Numbered from the stretch's first letter, positions 18,627 to 28,223 are shown. The stretch: 64,000 nt of DNA from Vibrio spartinae (GCF_024347135.1 NZ_AP024907.1:2161001-2225000); one strand, 5' to 3'. Translations and numbers: made by a program. The notes: generated by a model from the letters alone, not told the origin.

Positions 18627-19427
18627 ATGAGCAATAAAGTAATCCTTGTTGTTCTGGACGGCCTCAATCTTTCAGTAGCCCGGCAATGTCTGGGCTACCT
18701 GAATGGCCTGATCGCATCTCAGCAAGCAACATTATATCCAATCACCTGTGAACTGCCCTCGTTATCCCGACCACTCTATGAATGTTTGTTGACGGGCGTC
18801 TGTCCGGTCGAAAGTGGCATTGTGCACAATCAGGTCAACCGCCTTTCCCAGCATGAGTCGGTCTTTAGTCTGGCAATGCAGCAGGGCAGGAAAACCGCAG
18901 CAGCAGCTTATCATTGGTTTAGCGAACTCTATAACCGTTCACCTTATCAGCCGGCTGAAGATCGTTTCACCGACAACCCAGCGCTTCATATTCAGCATGG
19001 CCTCTTTTACCACTGGGACCACTATCCAGATGAAGCTCTGTTTCTCGACGCCGAATACCTTCGCCGTCATTATGATCCGGATTTTTTGCTGATCCATCCG
19101 ATGAATATTGACGATGCCGGCCATCAGTCCGGGCTTGATTCCGCTCACTATCGCAATACGGTGCGCCAAGCCGATATAATTTTATCTGATATCTTGCCCC
19201 AATGGATGGCTGCGGGGTATCAGATTCTGATCACCAGTGATCACGGTATGAACAATGATCGCTCTCACGGTGGCACCCTGATCGAGGAGCGCGAAGTCCC
19301 ACTCTTCGTGATCGGTGAACACTTTAGCCACCAGCAGGCACAGATTGATCAGACTGACATTTGCGGTGTCATTTGCGAATTACTTGGACTGATTCACCAG
19401 AAACCAATTGCAAGAGGTATTCTCTGA
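18627..19427 (+). CDS. Alkaline-phosphatase-superfamily phosphodiesterase/phosphatase
   Basis: A 266-residue protein of the type I phosphodiesterase/nucleotide pyrophosphatase branch. Metal-site residues are visible: D11 in VVLDGLN, the nucleophile region SLSRP near 45, HPMNIDDAGHQSG, and TSDHGMNNDRSHGG. It has no signal peptide, so it should act on an imported phospho-compound in the cytoplasm. It lies inside a transporter operon, between the binding protein and the first permease, whose ATG overlaps its TGA. Phosphonoacetate hydrolase and related enzymes have the same fold. Confidence 0.82.
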   Translation: MSNKVILVVLDGLNLSVARQCLGYLNGLIASQQATLYPITCELPSLSRPLYECLLTGVCPVESGIVHNQVNRLSQHESVFSLAMQQGRKTAAAAYHWFSELYNRSPYQPAEDRFTDNPALHIQHGLFYHWDHYPDEALFLDAEYLRRHYDPDFLLIHPMNIDDAGHQSGLDSAHYRNTVRQADIILSDILPQWMAAGYQILITSDHGMNNDRSHGGTLIEEREVPLFVIGEHFSHQQAQIDQTDICGVICELLGLIHQKPIARGIL

Positions 19428-20383
19428 TGAATCAGCAAGAAAACGTCATACGCCCACTCAAACATTGTCAGAACGATACATTATTGATGCGCCTGAAAAA
19501 ATGGCGACCGCTGTTGTGGCTGATTCCGTTTGCCGTAGTTTTCTATATTTTTCAGCTCTCACCCATGGTGTGGGTCGTCACCAACAGTTTCAGCGACGGC
19601 ACGCAACCATCACTGGACAATTACCGGGAAATCTTTGACTCAACCTTTATTCAGCAAGGCTTTAGTCATAGTTTATGGTTGGCTTTATGGTCGAGTCTGA
19701 TAGGGCTGCTCATCGCAGCGCTGTTAGTCTCATCTCTGCGTCATCTCAACAACCGCATCCGAGATGCCGTGATTGCATTCACCAATATGAGTAGTAACTT
19801 TGTTGGTGTCCCCCTCGCTTTTGCTTTCATCATTATTCTCGGCACCAATGGCGCACTGACTCTGATTCTGCGTCAACTCGGGATTCTGGATGAATTCAAT
19901 CTCTATGGTCGCTGGGGGCTGCTAACAATTTATACTTATTTTCAGATCCCACTCGGTGCCCTTTTACTCTACCCGGCATTCGATGCACTGAAAAAAGACT
20001 GGCAGGAAGCGGCAGCATTGCTTGGCGCGAATACGCGTCAATACTGGTTCAGAATAGCCCTTCCCGTGCTGGCGCCGGCGCTGTTCGGGACATTTATTAT
20101 CTTATTCGCCAATGCCATCGGGGCCTATGCCAGTGCTTATGCACTCACCCTCGGCAACTACAACCTGATCACCATTCGGATTGCCAGTCTGGTTTCCGGT
20201 GACCTGTTTCTCGAACCCAATCTCGCCGCGGCCATCTCCGTCTTACTGATCGCCATTTTGGCTCTGGTCACCATCGTCAATCAATGGCTGATCGCTCAAA
20301 GTGACCATACCAAAAGCCGCCCGGCCAAACATCGTCCGATAAGAAGGAAAAACCATGCAAAACACGAATCAGATCTACCATAA
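19427..20383 (+). CDS. ABC importer permease, first subunit
   Basis: A 318-residue inner-membrane protein with about six helices and the EAA loop (DWQEAAALLGANTRQYWFRIALPVLAPALFG) that contacts the ATPase. It resembles the PotB/PhnU type. The start MNQQENVIRP at 19427 overlaps the preceding stop by one base (TGATG); an upstream in-frame ATG at 19361 would lie deep inside the previous gene and is rejected. Confidence 0.88.
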   Translation: MNQQENVIRPLKHCQNDTLLMRLKKWRPLLWLIPFAVVFYIFQLSPMVWVVTNSFSDGTQPSLDNYREIFDSTFIQQGFSHSLWLALWSSLIGLLIAALLVSSLRHLNNRIRDAVIAFTNMSSNFVGVPLAFAFIIILGTNGALTLILRQLGILDEFNLYGRWGLLTIYTYFQIPLGALLLYPAFDALKKDWQEAAALLGANTRQYWFRIALPVLAPALFGTFIILFANAIGAYASAYALTLGNYNLITIRIASLVSGDLFLEPNLAAAISVLLIAILALVTIVNQWLIAQSDHTKSRPAKHRPIRRKNHAKHESDLP

Positions 20384-21143
20384 AAGTGTCGTGTACGGGA
20401 TTCTCTTGGTTTTACTGATCCCGATCGCAGCGACATTTGCGTATGCACTATCTGCGCGATGGGGGGCCTCAATTCTCCCCGAAGGTTTTACCTTCCATTG
20501 GTATGTGCAGTTACTCAGCGACCCACGCTTTCTGGCGGCATTCGGCCGTTCGTTATTTGTCTGCATCACGGCTCTGCTGCTGGCAACCGTGCTCATTCTA
20601 CCGATGATGTTCGTCATTTTTTATTACTATCCAAAGCTGGATAAAATCATGAACATTCTGATCCTGCTACCGTTTGCCGTCCCACCGGTCGTCTCTTCCG
20701 TCGGGCTGCTTCAGCTCTATGCCGATAGTCAGATTGCACTCGTCGGCACCCCGTGGATTCTGATCGGTACCAATTTCACGATTGCGCTGCCATTCATGTA
20801 CCGGGCAATCGCCAATAACCTGATGGCGCTCCATCTGCGCGATTTGATTGATGCCGCTCACTTGCTTGGTGCCAGCACCACCAAAGCGTTTTGGTTCATT
20901 ATCTTGCCCAACCTGAAAAAAGGGCTGATGGCCTCACTATTTTTATCCTTCTCATTTTTGCTCGGTGAATTTGTGTTTGCCAATATTCTGGTCGGTACCC
21001 GTTATGAAACGTTGCAGGTTTATTTGTACAACATGCGTCAGACCAGCGGTCACTTTACCTCAGCATTGGTGATGACCTATTTTTTCTTTATTTTTGTCTG
21101 TACTTGGCTCGCGAGCCGCTTTAACCGGGGAATACCACAATGA
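20355..21143 (+). CDS. ABC importer permease, second subunit
   Basis: A 262-residue polytopic permease of the PotC/PhnV type, with the EAA-like loop DLIDAAHLLGASTTKAFWFIILPNLKKG. Its first 29 bases overlap the end of the first permease gene, and AAGGA lies at the right distance upstream. It pairs with the first permease to form the channel. Confidence 0.88.
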   Translation: MQNTNQIYHKSVVYGILLVLLIPIAATFAYALSARWGASILPEGFTFHWYVQLLSDPRFLAAFGRSLFVCITALLLATVLILPMMFVIFYYYPKLDKIMNILILLPFAVPPVVSSVGLLQLYADSQIALVGTPWILIGTNFTIALPFMYRAIANNLMALHLRDLIDAAHLLGASTTKAFWFIILPNLKKGLMASLFLSFSFLLGEFVFANILVGTRYETLQVYLYNMRQTSGHFTSALVMTYFFFIFVCTWLASRFNRGIPQ

Positions 21144-22159
21144 GTTATGTTCACATCAACCAGCTCGCCAAAGCATTCGGTGAGCATACCGTTTTCAAAG
21201 AAATTCAGTTTTCGATCGAGCAAGGTGAATTCATTACCTTACTCGGCCCCAGCGGCTGCGGAAAATCAACACTGTTGCGTTGTATTGCCGGACTAGATCC
21301 TATCAATAACGGTGAAATCTGGGTTGATGACAACGAGATCTCCCGTCAGGCACCGCAGCAACGAGAAATCGGCATGGTTTTTCAATCGTATGCACTCTTT
21401 CCGAATATGACGGTGGTCGACAATATTGGCTTTGGTCTGAAAATGAAAGGCCTCGATAAACCAACCATTGCGCAAGAAACGCAGCGCTTTATCGAACTGG
21501 TTGAACTAAAAGGAAAAGAAAAACATTACCCACACGAATTATCCGGTGGACAGAAACAGCGAGTTGCTTTAGCCAGAGCGCTGATTGTCCGGCCCCGAAT
21601 TCTCCTGTTGGATGAGCCACTTTCAGCACTCGATGCCAAAATCAGGAAGATTCTGCGCCAGCAAATCCGCGCCATTCAAAAAGAACTGAACCTAACAACA
21701 ATTTTTGTCACCCACGATCAGGAAGAAGCCATGCAACTTTCTGACCGGATTTTTCTCATGAATCAGGGAGAAATCGTCCAGCAAGGTCGTCCCGAAAGTA
21801 TTTATACGCAACCTGCCAATACCTTTGTTGCCAAATTTATGGGTCATTATAATCTGATCGATGCCCAGACAGCCAACGCATGGTTCGGGATCGAGAGCGC
21901 CACACAGGTTGCCATTCGTCCCGAGTCGATTTATGTCAGAGAAGCCGGCCGCCATTATGAACCACACATTTCAGCGCCTCAATCAGCCACAGTGGTGAGT
22001 CATCAGTTACTTGGCAATGTGATTCGCTACACAGCAGCTATCGGGACTCAGCATCTGACGGTTGATTTGCTCAATCGATCCTCAGAACGATTATTTCCCG
22101 TTGGACAACCACTGGAACTTTTATTTAACCTGAACGAAATCCAACCCGTGAGAGATTAA
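21140..22159 (+). CDS. ABC importer ATP-binding protein
   Basis: A 339-residue ATPase with all nucleotide-binding motifs: Walker A GPSGCGKST, signature LSGGQKQRVALARAL, Walker B ILLLDEPLSALD and the switch histidine in FVTHDQEEAM. A C-terminal TOBE-like region follows, as in Pot/Fbp-type importers. It overlaps the second permease gene by four bases (ATGA). Confidence 0.93.
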   Translation: MSYVHINQLAKAFGEHTVFKEIQFSIEQGEFITLLGPSGCGKSTLLRCIAGLDPINNGEIWVDDNEISRQAPQQREIGMVFQSYALFPNMTVVDNIGFGLKMKGLDKPTIAQETQRFIELVELKGKEKHYPHELSGGQKQRVALARALIVRPRILLLDEPLSALDAKIRKILRQQIRAIQKELNLTTIFVTHDQEEAMQLSDRIFLMNQGEIVQQGRPESIYTQPANTFVAKFMGHYNLIDAQTANAWFGIESATQVAIRPESIYVREAGRHYEPHISAPQSATVVSHQLLGNVIRYTAAIGTQHLTVDLLNRSSERLFPVGQPLELLFNLNEIQPVRD

Positions 22160-22160
22160 T

Positions 22161-22865
22161 ATGTCCAACCCTTTGTACGTTTTTGATATGGATGACACTC
22201 TGATCGATGGTGACAGTGCCATGATTTGGAATGCATTTTTAGTCGAGAAAGGCATTGTCACCGATCCAGATTTTCTAACGCGGGACCGCGAGATGATGGA
22301 TTTATACGCAGCCGGTCAAATGGAGATGGCAACCTATCTCAACTTTACCCTCACCCCACTGGCTCACCTCCCCAAAACAACGGTCGATGCCTTGGCCGAA
22401 GAGTGCGTTACAACCCGCATCCTGCCACGACTTTTCAGTGAAGCGCAGCAACTCATCACCGAACTAACTGAACAACATATTCCGATGTTAGTCATCTCTG
22501 CCACAGTCAGTTTTATTGTTCGCCCGGTGGCGCAAAAAATGGGCATCTCCGATGCGTTAGGGATTAATCTCATCACAAAGCATCAGTGTTACACGTCCGA
22601 CATCGACGGCATTCCCAGCTATCGGGAAGGCAAAGTCCAGCGGCTGGACGACTGGCTCGCTAGCCAGCCGCAACCCTTTTCGGCTGTACATTTCTATACC
22701 GATTCCATCAACGATTTACCGCTATGCCGGCACGCCGATTATGTCTATCTGATCAACCCGGCGCCGGCGCTTGCTCAACAGGCCGAAGGCAAACCACACT
22801 GGACCATTTATCACTGGGGCAAAACATCACCGACAACGCCCGATCCGTCGGCAGTATCCGCCTGA
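22161..22865 (+). CDS. HAD-superfamily (subclass IB) phosphatase
   Basis: A 234-residue SerB-like phosphatase. The nucleophile motif DMDDT has D9 and D11; SATVSF is motif II, and YTDSINDLPL is the acidic motif III. It starts one base after the ATPase gene, so it belongs to the operon. Relatives act on phosphoserine, phosphoethanolamine or phosphocholine. The combination with an importer and a phosphodiesterase suggests stepwise breakdown of a phosphorylated nutrient. Confidence 0.87.
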   Translation: MSNPLYVFDMDDTLIDGDSAMIWNAFLVEKGIVTDPDFLTRDREMMDLYAAGQMEMATYLNFTLTPLAHLPKTTVDALAEECVTTRILPRLFSEAQQLITELTEQHIPMLVISATVSFIVRPVAQKMGISDALGINLITKHQCYTSDIDGIPSYREGKVQRLDDWLASQPQPFSAVHFYTDSINDLPLCRHADYVYLINPAPALAQQAEGKPHWTIYHWGKTSPTTPDPSAVSA

Positions 22866-22936
22866 GCTGGCACTTCAATCGGGAATTCGCTACATTGTCA
22901 GCCATTGATGACAGAGATAACCCAAAAGAAGATTCA

Positions 22937-24043
22937 ATGGCAAAAAGCGGACAACATGGCGGTAACACTCGGCAAATGGCCGAGAAGTATGGCCGAAAAG
23001 CGGAAGACATATTAGATTTTAGCGCCAATATCAACCCGCTGGGGATGCCTCAAACATTACGCGATGCCATCATCAGTCAAGTGACTTGTGTTGAACGCTA
23101 CCCGGACATTGACTACCAACATCTGCATCAAGCAATTGCGCGTCACCATGCTGCGCAAATGAGTCGTCCTGAAAGTGATTTCCCAGCCAGTTATGTCATC
23201 GCAGGCAACGGGGCAACCGAACTGATTTTTCAGTGGGTACAACAGACACAGCCCCGTCGAGCGTTGATTGTCGAACCGACATTTGCGGAATACCGTCAGG
23301 CACTGACACGTATCGGGTGTGACATTGAGCGTTTTGTCTTAGTAGAACAAGAAGGATTTGCAGTCACCGAGCGCTTGTTGGCGGCACTGCATGAGGAATT
23401 GGATTGTCTGTTTCTCTGCACACCGAATAACCCGACCGGTCTGATGCCGGCGCCAGCGCTGCTGCAACAAATTTTAAACCGCTCGGCTGAACTTGGAATT
23501 CAGCTCTTTGTCGATGAGTCCTTTATTGATTTTCTGCCGCAACATCGGGGGCTCACCGATGTCCTTGACCGCTATCCGAACCTGTTTCTACTCCGTTCCA
23601 TGACGAAGTTTTACGCCATTCCGGGGTTGCGGCTTGGCTATTTATTATCCGCCAATCAGCCGGTTCTGGCGACATTGCGCGACACCCGAGAGCCATGGAC
23701 AATCAATGCCTTTGCGGCGCTGGCCGCAGACATCCTCTTACAGGATCACGCCTATGCGCAGCAGACTTATCACTGGCTGCACAGCGAGCAATCTTATCTG
23801 TTCCAAGGCTTGTCTCAGTTGCCGGGGTTAACGGTTTATCCGCCTGCGGCCAACTATATTTTCTTTCGCCTGCATCGGGCTGATTTCGATTTACAACATG
23901 CCCTGATGCAGCGCAACATCCTGATCCGCCACTGCGCCAACTACCCCGGCCTGTCGACACACGATTATCGCGTGGCAATTCGGACCCGTGAGGACAATCA
24001 GCAATTACTTGAGGCACTCAGGGATGTGCTTGCGCATTGCTAA
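22937..24043 (+). CDS. cobD: L-threonine-O-3-phosphate decarboxylase
   Basis: A 368-residue PLP enzyme very similar to Salmonella CobD over its whole length: HGGNTRQMAEKYGR, ILDFSANINPLGMP, LFLCTPNNPTGL, FVDESFIDFLP and RSMTKFYAIPGLRLGY with PLP lysine K224. CobD makes (R)-1-amino-2-propanol phosphate for the nucleotide-loop linker of cobalamin. The ATG at 22937 gives the family length; an earlier in-frame start lies inside the HAD gene. It is 71 bp after the HAD gene and probably transcribed with the uptake operon, an unusual partner for a cobalamin gene. Confidence 0.93.
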   Translation: MAKSGQHGGNTRQMAEKYGRKAEDILDFSANINPLGMPQTLRDAIISQVTCVERYPDIDYQHLHQAIARHHAAQMSRPESDFPASYVIAGNGATELIFQWVQQTQPRRALIVEPTFAEYRQALTRIGCDIERFVLVEQEGFAVTERLLAALHEELDCLFLCTPNNPTGLMPAPALLQQILNRSAELGIQLFVDESFIDFLPQHRGLTDVLDRYPNLFLLRSMTKFYAIPGLRLGYLLSANQPVLATLRDTREPWTINAFAALAADILLQDHAYAQQTYHWLHSEQSYLFQGLSQLPGLTVYPPAANYIFFRLHRADFDLQHALMQRNILIRHCANYPGLSTHDYRVAIRTREDNQQLLEALRDVLAHC

Positions 24044-24062
24044 AATTTAAGCGCCTTTTAGC
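24039..24062. terminator. Possible shared terminator between cobD and cobU
   Basis: GCTAAAA and TTTTAGC arms span the two convergent stop codons. The stem is only seven AT-rich base pairs, so this is tentative. Confidence 0.35.
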
Positions 24063-24601
24063 AACATAGGCAAACCGGCGGCCATAAACGTCACTTGTTC
24101 AGCCAGTGCCGCAATCGCCTGATTCATCCATCCCGCGTGATCAACATACAGGCGGGAAATTTCACCCATCGGGATAATGCCGAGACCGACTTCGTTGGAG
24201 ACACAGAAAATCGTCGCCGGAGAGTCCTGCAACGCACTGACTAAGGCCTGTACATGCTGCTCGATCATCGCTTTAGTGGCGGTCTCACCGTCGTTATAGA
24301 TAACGTTATTGAGCCACAAAGTCAGGCAGTCCACCAACACGATATCCTGCGGCTGAAACTGCGCCAGTGTTTGCGCCAGCATGAGCGGAGATTCATGGTT
24401 ACACCATTCGGGCCCGCGGCGACGCTGATGCTGTTCAATCCGCTGTTTCATCTCCGGATCAAACGCAATTGCGGTCGCAACATAATGTAGTTGTGCGGTG
24501 ACGCCTTCCGACATCCGCTGTTTGAGCTGCGCCAATGCCTGCCGCTCCGCATAGCTGGATTTGCCGCTCCGCGCCCCGCCAATAAAAAGAGATGTCGCCA
24601 T
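24047..24601 (-). CDS. cobU: Adenosylcobinamide kinase / adenosylcobinamide-phosphate guanylyltransferase
   Basis: A 184-residue bifunctional enzyme of the late cobalamin pathway. The P-loop GGARSGKS is at residues 8-15, the guanylylation-site region EQHQRRRGPEW follows, and DCLTLWLNNV and SNEVGLGIIP are CobU signatures. GGAGG lies five bases before the ATG at 24601; the longer frame starting at 24655 is rejected. It converges on cobD with three bases between the stop codons. Confidence 0.93.
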   Translation of the reverse strand: MATSLFIGGARSGKSSYAERQALAQLKQRMSEGVTAQLHYVATAIAFDPEMKQRIEQHQRRRGPEWCNHESPLMLAQTLAQFQPQDIVLVDCLTLWLNNVIYNDGETATKAMIEQHVQALVSALQDSPATIFCVSNEVGLGIIPMGEISRLYVDHAGWMNQAIAALAEQVTFMAAGLPMLLKGA

Positions 24602-24804
24602 AGATTCCTCCGCATAGTGAGCCTGTGATTTTGCCCGAACGAGGGGGAAAAGCAATGGGATTGGGGGGATGGTGTTTTGTGCGTGAGCGTTAATTTGTCG
24701 TGGTCAGCTCAGATTGATGTTCGCCACAACAATACATAACAACAATATGTAACAATGATGCCTAGTAATGATTGGGTTCATTGCAGCGAGGGAAATGTAG
24801 GTAC

Positions 24805-25269
24805 TTACGGTAAGTCTCTTAACTTTCTGGCCGGATTTCCCGCGTAGATCCCTTTCTCAGTAATGTCCTTCGTCACCACACTCCCGGCACCAATCACAGC
24901 GCCATCACAGATATCAACAGGCAGCACGGTTGCATTCGAGCCGATGATAACGTTGTCTGCGATCACGGTGCGCCCCCAATTATCCGGGTTTGGGTCCGGC
25001 CGGCCGTTCTTAAAAAGGTCGTTCGCAAACATCACCCCATGCCCGACAAAACAATCATTGCCAATCGTGACAAACTCACAAATGAAAGCGTGCGACTGTA
25101 TTTTTGTCCGGGCACCAATGACTGAGTTCTTTTGTATTTCGACAAACGGCCCAATAAACACGTCATCCTTAAGCTCGCAGCCATAAATATTCGCAGGCTC
25201 AACAATCGTAACATTTTCACCACAGGTTATATCTTTAATTTGAGCTTTTAAAATTCGTGGGGTTGTCAT
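24805..25269 (-). CDS. Left-handed beta-helix (hexapeptide) acyltransferase, copy 1
   Basis: A 154-residue hexapeptide-repeat protein (VTIVEPANIYGCELKDDVFIG, VIGARTKIQSHAF, DNVIIGSNATVLP, GAVIGAGSVVTKDI, YAGNPARKLR). It is the type that N- or O-acetylates sugars, as in dideoxy-amino-hexose acetyltransferases. A catalytic histidine is likely in the GHGVMF or SHAF segment. A second copy at 33444 differs at only five of 465 bases, changing three residues. All five differences lie toward the 5' end of the gene. No sugar-biosynthesis genes are near, so the acceptor is unknown. Confidence 0.85.
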   Translation of the reverse strand: MTTPRILKAQIKDITCGENVTIVEPANIYGCELKDDVFIGPFVEIQKNSVIGARTKIQSHAFICEFVTIGNDCFVGHGVMFANDLFKNGRPDPNPDNWGRTVIADNVIIGSNATVLPVDICDGAVIGAGSVVTKDITEKGIYAGNPARKLRDLP

Positions 25270-25583
25270 TGTATCTCCAGCAATAGGATGCGCAGTGAAG
25301 GCATGAACAAAACAATATCGAAATGCATCGTAAAAAGAAAGCGATGCTCAGGTGACACTGTTTTGTATCTGGCAATGATGTCAGGATGCAACCCGATTCT
25401 GCTTTTAAATTTTTAAATTAATTGTTCAACAATTACTTAGGCTGGGAACCCAAGGTAGTCGCTATCATCACCAGTGTTAGAAAAACGCCGAAAACGGCTG
25501 TGTTCCTAAATTCGATGCGAAAAGGCCGTCAATGTGAAACGAAAATATGGAGAAAAGTTAGTTGTAACGCTATGCTCATTTTG
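25270..25583. other. Intergenic region holding a shared junction sequence
   Basis: About 314 bp. Its first 80 bases (to about 25352) resemble sequence at 33909-34010, upstream of the second acyltransferase copy; a shorter related piece is at 35861-35905. The rest shows no gene. Confidence 0.6.
25290..25352. repeat. Shared junction sequence, copy 1
   Basis: Contains ATGAACAAAACAATATCGAA, AATGCATCGTAAAAAGAAAG and GCGATGCTCAGGT. It lacks an internal block (AACCGATGAAAATAACGG) present in the other copies. Confidence 0.8.
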
Positions 25584-25988
25584 TTACATGTCTTTTCTAT
25601 TTACTAAAGACTTGAGTTTATCAATCCCCTTACAACCTAGTGAAGCAACGCCAACCAGAGCCGAGACTAACAAGGTAAGAGGTTCGGAACCGACTAAAGT
25701 TGCAAATATAGCGCTATTATTCGCCCACTTTAGTAATGATTGCTCATTGACATCATTACCTTGAGTGATAACTTTCTCGGCAAGTGCGAGAAACTGTTCA
25801 TTAGTAATAGAATCTTTAGGCAAACCTAGGGAGTTGAAAAGGCTATCAACACTTGTTATTTCAAGCATTGTATCCGCTTTAACTACGGTTCCATCTAACA
25901 ACTTAATTTCTAAATCAGCTGATTCTGGAGCTTTAGCAAAGGTTTTAACCAATATGTATGAGTTCTCAGTGATAATTTTGATTGCCAT
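25584..25988 (-). CDS. Hypothetical protein, AT-rich
   Basis: A 134-residue protein, MAIKIITENSYILVKTFAKAPESADLEIKLLDG..., ending with a hydrophobic stretch (LTLLVSALVGVASLG) and a basic tail. I do not recognise a family. The start at 25988 is chosen because the longer frame (from 26108) would run through the divergent gene. It is divergent from the next gene with 22 bp between start codons, and its base composition is much more AT-rich than the core genes, suggesting transfer. Confidence 0.5.
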   Translation of the reverse strand: MAIKIITENSYILVKTFAKAPESADLEIKLLDGTVVKADTMLEITSVDSLFNSLGLPKDSITNEQFLALAEKVITQGNDVNEQSLLKWANNSAIFATLVGSEPLTLLVSALVGVASLGCKGIDKLKSLVNRKDM

Positions 25989-26010
25989 AATTTCTTGGAG
26001 TACCTTTACT

Positions 26011-26352
26011 ATGATTACGATAAAAGGCGGTTCTATTGTTAATTGCCGCACAGTATTTAGATTGGGGAACAACTCAACCCTTGACATTGATAGTTTATTT
26101 ATTGACAACTGTAGAACTGTCTACGATATTGATTCTCAAAATTCAAATATCAATATTTATGCAAAAAGTCTTAATGTAACAAATACTCACACATTTATAG
26201 CCGTCGCCGAACAAACTGCGGAATCACCAACATTCTCACCACAAATAGACAATCAGATTCCCCATTTTCTCCTAGAATTTTCAGACGAAAATTACGCAAT
26301 GAGAATCGCGAAACAATATATTAACTCCACTTCAGAAATTCATAAAAAATAA
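26011..26352 (+). CDS. Hypothetical protein, AT-rich
   Basis: A 113-residue protein starting MITIKGGSIVNCRTVFRLG; GGAG lies about ten bases upstream of its ATG. The motif NCRTV occurs twice (NCRTVFRLG and NCRTVYDID), which suggests a short internal repeat of beta strands. No known family was recognised. It is the only plus-strand gene called in the accessory region and is divergent from the previous AT-rich gene. Confidence 0.5.
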   Translation: MITIKGGSIVNCRTVFRLGNNSTLDIDSLFIDNCRTVYDIDSQNSNINIYAKSLNVTNTHTFIAVAEQTAESPTFSPQIDNQIPHFLLEFSDENYAMRIAKQYINSTSEIHKK

Positions 26353-26518
26353 TTCAAGTCAAAAAATAGCATTGGATAGGTTTTAGAAAATCGCCAGAAA
26401 AAATTGACACAAACATGAAATTCTTTGATGTAGGTAAGGTTTGCAAGAAATTGCAGTGTTTAAACAATCAGTAAGGTGTGATGAAGAGGATTGGTACACG
26501 AAGCAGTAACGTTGTTGG

Positions 26519-26989
26519 TTTGGTGCGCAATCCAGCTCTTCGATTTCATTAGCATCTCCGAAAGCGCCCCAGTTACTTTTGATAGATGTCAAAAGTAACC
26601 AAAAGCATCTTTTTGGGTTCGGTGTGCGTAATCAGGGTCGGATTGATTCGCATCCTGCTCAAGCAATCCTGAAAAATCGTCCATGATTTTTCACCCTGAA
26701 TTCAGTGACCAAATTAACTTTTTAAGCATATTTCACCGCACGCAAATCAACCACCCACCGAAGAAAACCATTCAAGGATGAATGGTTAGGCTTTTCCGGG
26801 CAGGACGCCCGTTAAAGCCGGTTTTGGAAAGCGTGCGACCAAGCCAAACAAAAAAAGATTTTCTGGTTCCTCTTGCATCTCTGCAAGAGGAACTGGCGCA
26901 CAGAACACCGATGCCTCTGAAACCGAAAAACGCAATTGTGCGTCAAACTGCAACGCCGGAGGCTGGAAAAGTAAAAGGATGATGCTGAG
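26519..26989 (+). repeat. Multi-hairpin repeat, unit A
   Basis: A full 471 bp unit running from TTTGGTGCGCAAT to GGATGATGCTGAG. Its stems include GTTACTTTTGA/TCAAAAGTAAC near 26570, GAAAAATC/GATTTTTC near 26670, AACCATTC/GAATGGTT near 26765, and a perfect 12 bp stem GTTCCTCTTGCA/TGCAAGAGGAAC at about 26866-26893. Confidence 0.92.
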
Positions 26990-27460
26990 TTTGGGACGCA
27001 ATGACCGTCTTCGATCTCATTAGCATCTCCGACTGCGCCCCAGTTACTTTTGATAGATGTCAAAAGTAACCAAAAGCATCTTTTTGGGTTCGGTGTGCGT
27101 AATCAGGGACGCTTTTATTCACTCCTGCTCACGAAAAGCTTAAAATTCATCCCTGAATTTTACCCTGAGAACATCGATCAAGTTGGCTTCGCCTTAAAGA
27201 GGTTTCACCCAATTCAAACAAACCACCAATCAAAGAAAACCATTCAAGGATGAATGGTTAAGCTTTTCCGGGCAGGACGCCCGTAAAAGCAGGTTCTGGA
27301 CAACGTGCGACCAAACCAAACAAAAAAGATTTTCTGGTTACGCTTGCATCTCTGCAAGAGTAACTGGCGCACAGAACACCAATATCCCTGAAACCGAAAA
27401 ACGCAATTGTGCGTCAAACTGCAACGCCGGAGGCTGGAAAAGTAAAAGGATGATGCTGAG
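26990..27460 (+). repeat. Multi-hairpin repeat, unit B
   Basis: A full 471 bp unit directly abutting unit A. The second stem is TAAAATTC/GAATTTTA where unit A has GAAAAATC/GATTTTTC, a paired change. Confidence 0.92.
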
Positions 27461-27912
27461 TTTGGGACGCAATGACCGTCTTCGATCTCATTAGCACCTC
27501 CAACTGCGCCCCAGTTACTTTTGATAGATGTCAAAAGTAACCAAAAGCATCTTTTTGGGTTCGGTGTGCGTAATCAGGGACGCTTTTATTCGCTCCTGCT
27601 CACGAAAAGCTTAAAATTCATCCTTGAATTTTCCCCTGAGCACATCAATCAAGTTGGCTTTTTTAAAAAGATTTCACCCAACTCAAATCAACCACCAATC
27701 AAAGAAAACCATTCAAGGAAGAATGGTTAAGCTTTTCCGGGCAGGACGCCCGTAAAAGCTGGTTCTGGACAACGTGCGACCAAGCCAAACAAAAACGATT
27801 TTCTGGTTACGCTTGCATCTCTGCAAGAGTAACTGGCGCACAGAACACCGATGTCTCTGAAATCACTGACGCTGATTGTGCGTCAAATTTGGGAGCCGGA
27901 GGCTGCAAATTA
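27461..27912 (+). repeat. Multi-hairpin repeat, unit C
   Basis: A unit of about 452 bp abutting unit B. It ends GGGAGCCGGAGGCTGC just after the toxin gene's 3' side. Confidence 0.9.
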
Positions 27913-27932
27913 AAAATGCCTTAAGTTTAAGT

Positions 27933-28223
27933 TCAGCATACGTCATCTTTTGTTAATATCTGACGGCAATTTCTTACTGTGAGTATCCGTATCTCAATAG
28001 AACAACTATAAATAATACGGTAGTGACCAAAGATAATTTCTCGATAGTTCGTATTCGGCAGCTCGGGAACAACTCTCCCCATTTCAGGCATAGTTCCTAA
28101 TAATTCCGTTTTATCAAAAACATCATTAACCCAATTTTCTGCTGCTACAGGATCGTCTAACGAAATAAATTCTGCCGCATCCCCTAATTTTTCAAGAGCG
28201 AATGGCGCCCAAACAACATTCAT
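27933..28223 (-). CDS. RelE/ParE-superfamily toxin
   Basis: A 96-residue protein with the family pattern WAPFALEKLGDAAEFI, then ENWVNDVFDKTELLG, MGRVVPEL, YREIIFGHYRIIYSC, and a closing ILTVRNCRQ strand. Family members cleave mRNA at the ribosome or poison gyrase; the sequence does not decide between them. Its start overlaps the end of the antitoxin gene by four bases. Confidence 0.87.
   Translation of the reverse strand: MNVVWAPFALEKLGDAAEFISLDDPVAAENWVNDVFDKTELLGTMPEMGRVVPELPNTNYREIIFGHYRIIYSCSIEIRILTVRNCRQILTKDDVC

Noticed and set aside
26812..27534. Repeated minus-strand open frames (beginning like SIKSNWGAVGDANEIE) in several repeat units
   Set aside because: They recur only because the repeat recurs; frames break between units, the composition is odd, and sequence changes keep stems rather than codons.
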